Source: Treponema sp. (GTDB lineage Bacteria; Spirochaetota; Spirochaetia; Treponematales; Breznakiellaceae). From it: a stretch of 10,641 bases of DNA. Location of the stretch: positions 1-10,641 of the forward strand of contig JAISSG010000002.1 in NCBI GenBank assembly GCA_031273185.1, read 5' to 3'. This document shows positions 7,016 to 10,641 of the stretch, one piece after another (position 1 is the stretch's first letter; each line of letters opens with the position of its first letter). The notes under the pieces were generated by a model. It worked only from the letters and a program-made list of their open reading frames with translations, was not told the DNA's origin and did no database searches. A program made the position numbers and the translations under genes.

Positions 7016-7066
7016 CAGCTTCTTTGTTGGTTTCAGAAGCCGTTATATGGGAAGCAATTAACAAAT

Positions 7067-7091
7067 AAAAGGTACCAGGTTCCCTTTTTTT
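7067..7091. terminator. Hairpin between convergent STAS gene and cheB, possible bidirectional terminator
   Basis: On the + strand AAAAGG (7067-7072) pairs with CCTTTT (7083-7088) around an inner stretch that can add one or two pairs. A run of seven T follows the stem's C bases, and A-rich sequence precedes it. This fits intrinsic termination of the STAS operon. Read on the other strand it could serve cheB, whose stop codon (7092-7090) overlaps the T-run. Confidence 0.4.
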
Positions 7092-8229
7092 ATCTTGGCG
7101 TTTTCGCCACGTCGCAGATGCGGCGGGCCATTTTTTGCAGGGACACCTGCTCCATCACGTGGCCGAATTCGTACGCGACGCGGGGCATGCCATAGACGAC
7201 GGCGCTTGCCTCGTCCTGGCCCAGGGTCATGCCGCCTTCCTTGTAGATCGTGCCAAGCTGCTGGGCGCCGTCGCGTCCCATGCCGGTCATGATCACGCCC
7301 AGGGCGTGGTTTTGGTAGGCCATGGCAACCGACGCGAACAGCACGTCGGCGGAGGGCCGGTGGCCCGAAACCAGGGGGGCATCGGAGAGCCGGACCACGG
7401 GGTTAAAGGACTTCCGCTCCACTTCGAGGTGCTTGTTGCCTTGGGCGATGAGGATCCTGCCGGGCTGGATGGCATCACCGTCCTCCGCTTCCTTGACATC
7501 CAGGGGGCAGATGCGGTCGAGGCTCCGGGCAAATTCGTTGGTAAAGCCGGGGGGCATGTGCTGGACCACCACAATGGGAACCGCCAGGTCTTTGTCAATC
7601 TGGGAGAAGACCACCCTCAGCGCGTCGGGGCCGCCGGTGCTTATGCCGATGGCGATAAGCTCGGTCTTGCCCGGCTTGCGAAGCTGGGCCGGCGGCTTGG
7701 CCGGCTCGACGGGCGCGTTGCCCAGGTTAAAGTGGGCAACCAGGTCCGCGCTCTGGGTGGCCGGCGCCGGCTTGGGGCCGTACTCCGAGGGGGCAAGTAC
7801 CTTTTTCCCCATCGACTTGCGGTACGAGCTTCCATAGCCAAGCAGCATCCCGACAAGGGCGTCCTTGACCACATGGATGTCCTCCGATTCGGAGCCGGAA
7901 GGCTTCTGTATAAAGTCGCTGGCGCCAAGCGAGAGGGCCTCCATGGTGATTTCCGCCCCCCTGCGGGCGATCGAGGAAAGGATCACCACGGGGACTTTAA
8001 TGCCCAGGTTTTTTCTCTGTTTCAGGAATTCGATGCCGTTCATTTCCGGCATTTCAAGATCAAGGACGATAACGTCAGGGTTGACCCTGGGGATCTTTTC
8101 CAGGGCGAATTTTCCGTTCATCGCCTTTTCGGCCACTGTCAGGCCAGGCGTGTCATCAACCATGTGGCCTATCAGGTTTCGCATCAAAGCCGAGTCGTCA
8201 ACAATCAATACAGCAACTTCATCAGACAC
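7090..8229 (-). CDS. cheB: CheB, chemoreceptor glutamate methylesterase/glutamine deamidase
   Basis: The 379-residue protein has a response-regulator receiver domain (about 4-125) with acidic pocket D11/D12, phosphoacceptor D57 in IVLDLEMP and conserved K109. A Pro/Ala-rich linker (about 135-188) leads to the methylesterase domain (190-372), whose Ser-His-Asp triad is visible: S197 in GISTGGP, H224 in VVQHMPPGF and D320 in MTGMGRDG. It removes methyl groups from chemoreceptor glutamates in the cytoplasm and is activated by phosphorylation from CheA. The start is GTG 8229, supported by a GGAG-type ribosome binding site upstream. It lies 12 bases after cheR in the same orientation, so the two form an operon. 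Domains and catalytic residues are complete; length is typical. Confidence 0.97.
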   Translation of the reverse strand: MSDEVAVLIVDDSALMRNLIGHMVDDTPGLTVAEKAMNGKFALEKIPRVNPDVIVLDLEMPEMNGIEFLKQRKNLGIKVPVVILSSIARRGAEITMEALSLGASDFIQKPSGSESEDIHVVKDALVGMLLGYGSSYRKSMGKKVLAPSEYGPKPAPATQSADLVAHFNLGNAPVEPAKPPAQLRKPGKTELIAIGISTGGPDALRVVFSQIDKDLAVPIVVVQHMPPGFTNEFARSLDRICPLDVKEAEDGDAIQPGRILIAQGNKHLEVERKSFNPVVRLSDAPLVSGHRPSADVLFASVAMAYQNHALGVIMTGMGRDGAQQLGTIYKEGGMTLGQDEASAVVYGMPRVAYEFGHVMEQVSLQKMARRICDVAKTPR

Positions 8230-8241
8230 GATTATCTCCGC

Positions 8242-9066
8242 TTATAAGTATTTTCGGTACAGGGTCGCCCACTCGGTTTTGACAAATTCAAATTTGGTAT
8301 CCATGCCGAAGAGGGATTCTGAATGACCGATGAACAGGAACGATTTGGATGCCATTGCGTCCCAGAAGCGGTTGATAACCGCGGTCTGGGCAACCTCGTC
8401 AAAATAGATGATCACGTTTCTGCAAAACACGATGTCAAAGCCGCGCTGGCCGGAATCGTTTTTGAGGTTGTGGTAGTCGAATTTTATTTTCGACTGGATG
8501 TCCGGGCGCACATGGTACCCGCCGTCCACCTTGGCAAAATATTTGGAGAGGTAGGCATCGGGGATGCCGTCTATCTTGTTGTCCTGGTAAAAGCCTTCCT
8601 TGGCGATCATCAGGCACTTCAGGCTTATGTCGCTGGCCAGTATCTCGAATTTCCAAGGCGGCGGCAGCTTCTCGCTCAGCAGCATCGCTATGGTGTAGGG
8701 TTCCTCCCCGGTCGAGCAGCCCGCGCTCCATATCCTTATCGTGGTGTTGCCGGTGCCTTTTTTGATGGTGTTCATCAGCTCGGGAAGGACGAATTTCTCA
8801 AGCGCGTCAAAATGGGGCTGGTTCCTGAAAAACCGGGTCAGGTTGGTGGTTATCGAATCGAGAAAGCCCTTGAGTTCCTCTTTGTCGGTGGAAATCGTGC
8901 CAAAATAGGTTCGCACGGAATCGACTTTTTTCTCTCGAAGCCGCTCTTTCAGCCTGCTTTCCAAAATCGACCGATTCGCCGGCGTGAAGGTAATACCGCT
9001 CTCGGCGTATATAAAGGCGCGGTACTTCTCAAAATCGGCATCGTTGAGGAATTCACTATCTGCCAT
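8242..9066 (-). CDS. cheR: CheR, SAM-dependent chemoreceptor methyltransferase
   Basis: The 274-residue protein matches CheR from end to end. It has an N-terminal helical domain (1-72), TNLTRFFR (74-81), the SAM-binding loop SAGCSTGEEPY (114-124), ASDIS (144-148), CRNVIIYF (215-222) and GHSESLF (247-253) near the C-terminus. It methylates glutamates of chemoreceptors, opposing CheB. The open frame extends upstream to 9444, but that part runs into the acetate kinase coding region on the other strand. ATG 9066 begins a normal CheR N-terminus (MADSEFLNDADFEKYRAFIY). No ribosome binding site precedes this ATG, and a promoter sits so close that the mRNA may start at the ATG itself (see regulatory entry). 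There are no TPR repeats and no extra C-terminal domain. Confidence 0.96.
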   Translation of the reverse strand: MADSEFLNDADFEKYRAFIYAESGITFTPANRSILESRLKERLREKKVDSVRTYFGTISTDKEELKGFLDSITTNLTRFFRNQPHFDALEKFVLPELMNTIKKGTGNTTIRIWSAGCSTGEEPYTIAMLLSEKLPPPWKFEILASDISLKCLMIAKEGFYQDNKIDGIPDAYLSKYFAKVDGGYHVRPDIQSKIKFDYHNLKNDSGQRGFDIVFCRNVIIYFDEVAQTAVINRFWDAMASKSFLFIGHSESLFGMDTKFEFVKTEWATLYRKYL

Positions 9067-9072
9067 GATATT

Positions 9073-9101
9073 ATAGTAGGGCAGTTTGGATTGCCTGTCA
9101 A
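9073..9101 (-). promoter_or_regulatory. cheR-cheB promoter, apparently producing a leaderless mRNA
   Basis: On the - strand a perfect -35 TTGACA (9101-9096) is followed after exactly 17 bases by TACTAT (9078-9073), a 4/6 match to the -10 consensus. With the usual spacing the first transcribed base would be 9066, the A of the cheR ATG. An overlapping perfect TATAAT (9075-9070) is 20 bases from the -35, an unfavourable spacing, and would place the start inside cheR. The absence of a ribosome binding site agrees with a leaderless transcript. Confidence 0.55.
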
Positions 9102-9127
9102 GCGACCAATAGGGCAATTTCGGACTA

Positions 9128-9156
9128 TTTACCCTCCCGCCCGGAATCACTATACT
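9128..9156 (+). promoter_or_regulatory. Candidate acetate kinase promoter
   Basis: TTTACC (9128-9133, 4/6 match to the -35 consensus) and TATACT (9151-9156, 5/6 match to -10) are separated by 17 bases. Transcription would start near 9163, leaving an untranslated leader of about 60 bases before ATG 9224. It sits in the 157-base divergent gap between cheR and the acetate kinase gene. Confidence 0.45.
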
Positions 9157-9223
9157 GTGGTGGGTGCAAGGGCCCAGCCTGTGCGCGGGTTGCCTGCAAA
9201 ACAGACACAAAAGGCGGTAAATT

Positions 9224-10561
9224 ATGGTGATTTTGACCCTAAACTGCGGTTCCTCGTCGGCCAAATACCAGGTGTTCGACTGGGATACAAAGGATATCCT
9301 GGCGGTCGGCATTGTGGAAAAAGTGACCTTTCCCGGCTCGTTTATTAGCCACAAGGCAAAAGGCAGGGAGGAGTTTGTCCTTGAGCAGGACTGCCCCACC
9401 CACACCGACGCGGTTGACCTTATCATCAAGACCCTGACCAGCAAGGATCAGGGGGTTATCAGCGATATGTCGGTGATAAAGGCGGTGGGCCATCGGGTGG
9501 TGCACGGCGGGAACAAGTTCACCAAGTCGGTGGTCGTGGATGAGGCGGCTATGGCGGCCTTTGCCGAGATGCAGGACATGAGCCCTTTGCACAACCCGGC
9601 GAACATCATGGGGATCGAGGCGGCCAAGAAGGTGCTGCCCGGTGTGCCGCACTGCGCCATCATGGACACCGCCTGGCACCAGACCATGCCGCCGGAATCG
9701 TACCTGTACGCCGTCCCGTCCGAGTGGTACGACAAGTACCAGGCGCGGCGCTACGGCTTCCACGGCACGAGCTTCCTGTACACGGCAAAACGGGCCGCCG
9801 TCCTGCTGGGCCAGGACCCTTTCAAGACCAACCTGATAATCTGCCACCTGGGGAACGGCGCTTCGGTGAACGCCGTCAAGGACGGCTGCTCCTTTGACAC
9901 CAGCATGGGCCTGACCCCGCTGGAGGGCCTCGTGATGGGCACCCGCTCCGGCGACGTTGACCCCGCGCTGCCCTTCTATATAATGCGGAAAACCGGCATG
10001 AGTGCCGCCGACGTTGAAAGCGCCCTGAACAAGAAGGCGGGGCTTCTGGGGCTGACCGGCCAGCACACCGACCGCCGCGACATTCAGGCGGCAGCGATAA
10101 AGGGCGACCAGCAGGCACTGCTTGCCCAGCGCATCGAGGCGCAGCGGGTAAAGAAGTACATCGGCGCGTATCAGGCGACGCTGGGCAGGGTTGACGCGCT
10201 GGTCTTTACCGCCGGCGTGGGCGAGTTTGCCTGGTTCATACGGAACAAGATACTGGACGGGCTGGAAGGTATTGGCGTGGTTTACGACCCCAAAAAGAAC
10301 GAGATGTCCCACACCCGCAACACCGAGACGATCATCTCCAAACCCGAGTCGAAGATACCCGTTTACATCATCCCCACCGACGAGGAACTTGTGATGACCG
10401 AAGATGCCTATGCGCTGATGCAGGGCACCTACGACATTCACACCAAGTTTAAGTATTCCTTCCAGAGCAAGGATTACGTGAACAAGGGCCGCGCCGAGGG
10501 CCTCAAGCACGAGCTGGCGAAAACCCCCGAACTGGCGGAAATTATTGCCAAGCCGAAGTAA
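9224..10561 (+). CDS. ackA: Acetate kinase
   Basis: The 445-residue protein opens with [16 protein letters not shown], the phosphate-binding signature of the acetate kinase/sugar kinase superfamily. It contains the expected catalytic and binding residues: R91 in GHRVVHGG, D148 in MDTAWHQ, H180 in YGFHGTS, R241 in [10 protein letters not shown], and a glutamate in the PTDEELV segment (384-390). It interconverts acetyl phosphate + ADP and acetate + ATP in the cytosol, the energy-conserving last step of acetate-forming fermentation. ATG 9224 is preceded by an AAGGCGG ribosome binding site. Two oddities: the nucleotide-binding motif usually ending GEN reads GVGEF (331-335), and about 40 residues follow the usual end of the family (roughly 400 residues). 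I recall spirochaete homologues also varying at this motif. No phosphotransacetylase gene is adjacent in the window. Confidence 0.95.
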   Translation: MVILTLNCGSSSAKYQVFDWDTKDILAVGIVEKVTFPGSFISHKAKGREEFVLEQDCPTHTDAVDLIIKTLTSKDQGVISDMSVIKAVGHRVVHGGNKFTKSVVVDEAAMAAFAEMQDMSPLHNPANIMGIEAAKKVLPGVPHCAIMDTAWHQTMPPESYLYAVPSEWYDKYQARRYGFHGTSFLYTAKRAAVLLGQDPFKTNLIICHLGNGASVNAVKDGCSFDTSMGLTPLEGLVMGTRSGDVDPALPFYIMRKTGMSAADVESALNKKAGLLGLTGQHTDRRDIQAAAIKGDQQALLAQRIEAQRVKKYIGAYQATLGRVDALVFTAGVGEFAWFIRNKILDGLEGIGVVYDPKKNEMSHTRNTETIISKPESKIPVYIIPTDEELVMTEDAYALMQGTYDIHTKFKYSFQSKDYVNKGRAEGLKHELAKTPELAEIIAKPK

Positions 10562-10562
10562 T

Positions 10563-10597
10563 GGGGAGTGGGGAGTAGGGAATAGGGAGTGGGGGAA
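10563..10597 (+). repeat. G-rich degenerate heptanucleotide tandem repeat (STRR-like), copy 2
   Basis: Five 7-base units start one base after the acetate kinase stop codon: GGGGAGT (10563-10569), GGGGAGT (10570-10576), AGGGAAT (10577-10583), AGGGAGT (10584-10590) and GGGGGAA (10591-10597). After a 20-base break, degenerate units resume (GGGTAGT at 10618-10624, AGAGAAT at 10625-10631, AGGTATC at 10632-10638) and continue to the window edge. Five G-tracts with 3-4 base loops form a strong G-quadruplex motif on the coding strand, which in RNA would lie directly in the 3' untranslated region of ackA. No conventional terminator is visible before the window ends. Confidence 0.85.
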
Positions 10598-10641
10598 TGC
10601 CTAAGAATAAGACCACCGGGTAGTAGAGAATAGGTATCTTG

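Noticed and set aside
7135..9348. Long + strand open frames opposite cheB (370 codons) and cheR (341 codons)
   Set aside because: They are antisense shadows of genes with full catalytic motifs. No family signal or ribosome binding site supports them.
9067..9444. N-terminal extension of CheR by 126 codons
   Set aside because: The extension overlaps acetate kinase on the other strand and the divergent promoter region. CheR homologues begin close to ATG 9066.
9239..10510. 423-codon - strand open frame opposite acetate kinase
   Set aside because: Antisense shadow caused by codon bias; acetate kinase is unambiguous on the + strand.

Overview
The window looks like chromosomal DNA of a spirochaete, most likely a Treponema-related species of moderately high GC. 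This rests on an acetate kinase with features I recall from spirochaete homologues, an adjacent cheR-cheB pair, and a lipoprotein with a loose lipobox. No rRNA or marker gene is present, so the assignment is an inference. There are no tRNA or rRNA genes, CRISPR arrays or recognisable transposases.

Layout. (1) 1-305: the 3' end of an NAD(P)/FAD-dependent oxidoreductase gene, apparently broken by a G-rich heptanucleotide repeat that carries an in-frame stop. (2) About 306-2470: an AT-rich accessory segment. It holds an XRE-family regulator on the + strand and, convergent to it, a translationally coupled pair on the - strand: a ClpP-fold protease of the serine dehydrogenase proteinase type and an 85-residue unknown protein. 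A short four-cysteine ORF may precede the pair. (3) 2542-7015: three + strand genes joined by ATGA stop/start overlaps. They encode a periplasmic-binding-protein-like lipoprotein, a membrane sensor phosphatase (Cache-like/HAMP/PP2C-SpoIIE/HATPase), and a two-domain STAS protein. (4) 7090-9066: a - strand chemotaxis pair, cheR then cheB. (5) 9224-10561: acetate kinase on the + strand, divergent from cheR. A second copy of the G-rich heptad repeat starts one base after its stop codon and runs toward the window end.

How the genes may work together. Region 3 reads as a complete partner-switching module. The lipoprotein could report a periplasmic ligand to the sensor phosphatase. The phosphatase would dephosphorylate the STAS antagonist, which its own fused kinase domain or another anti-sigma kinase would phosphorylate. 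CheR and CheB set chemoreceptor methylation. Acetate kinase converts acetyl phosphate to acetate and ATP; acetyl phosphate can in principle also phosphorylate receiver domains such as that of CheB. The AT-rich segment looks like an acquired cassette with its own regulator, and it is the best candidate here for an undescribed system. The heptad repeats resemble the short tandemly repeated sequences (STRR) known from cyanobacteria and can form G-quadruplexes.
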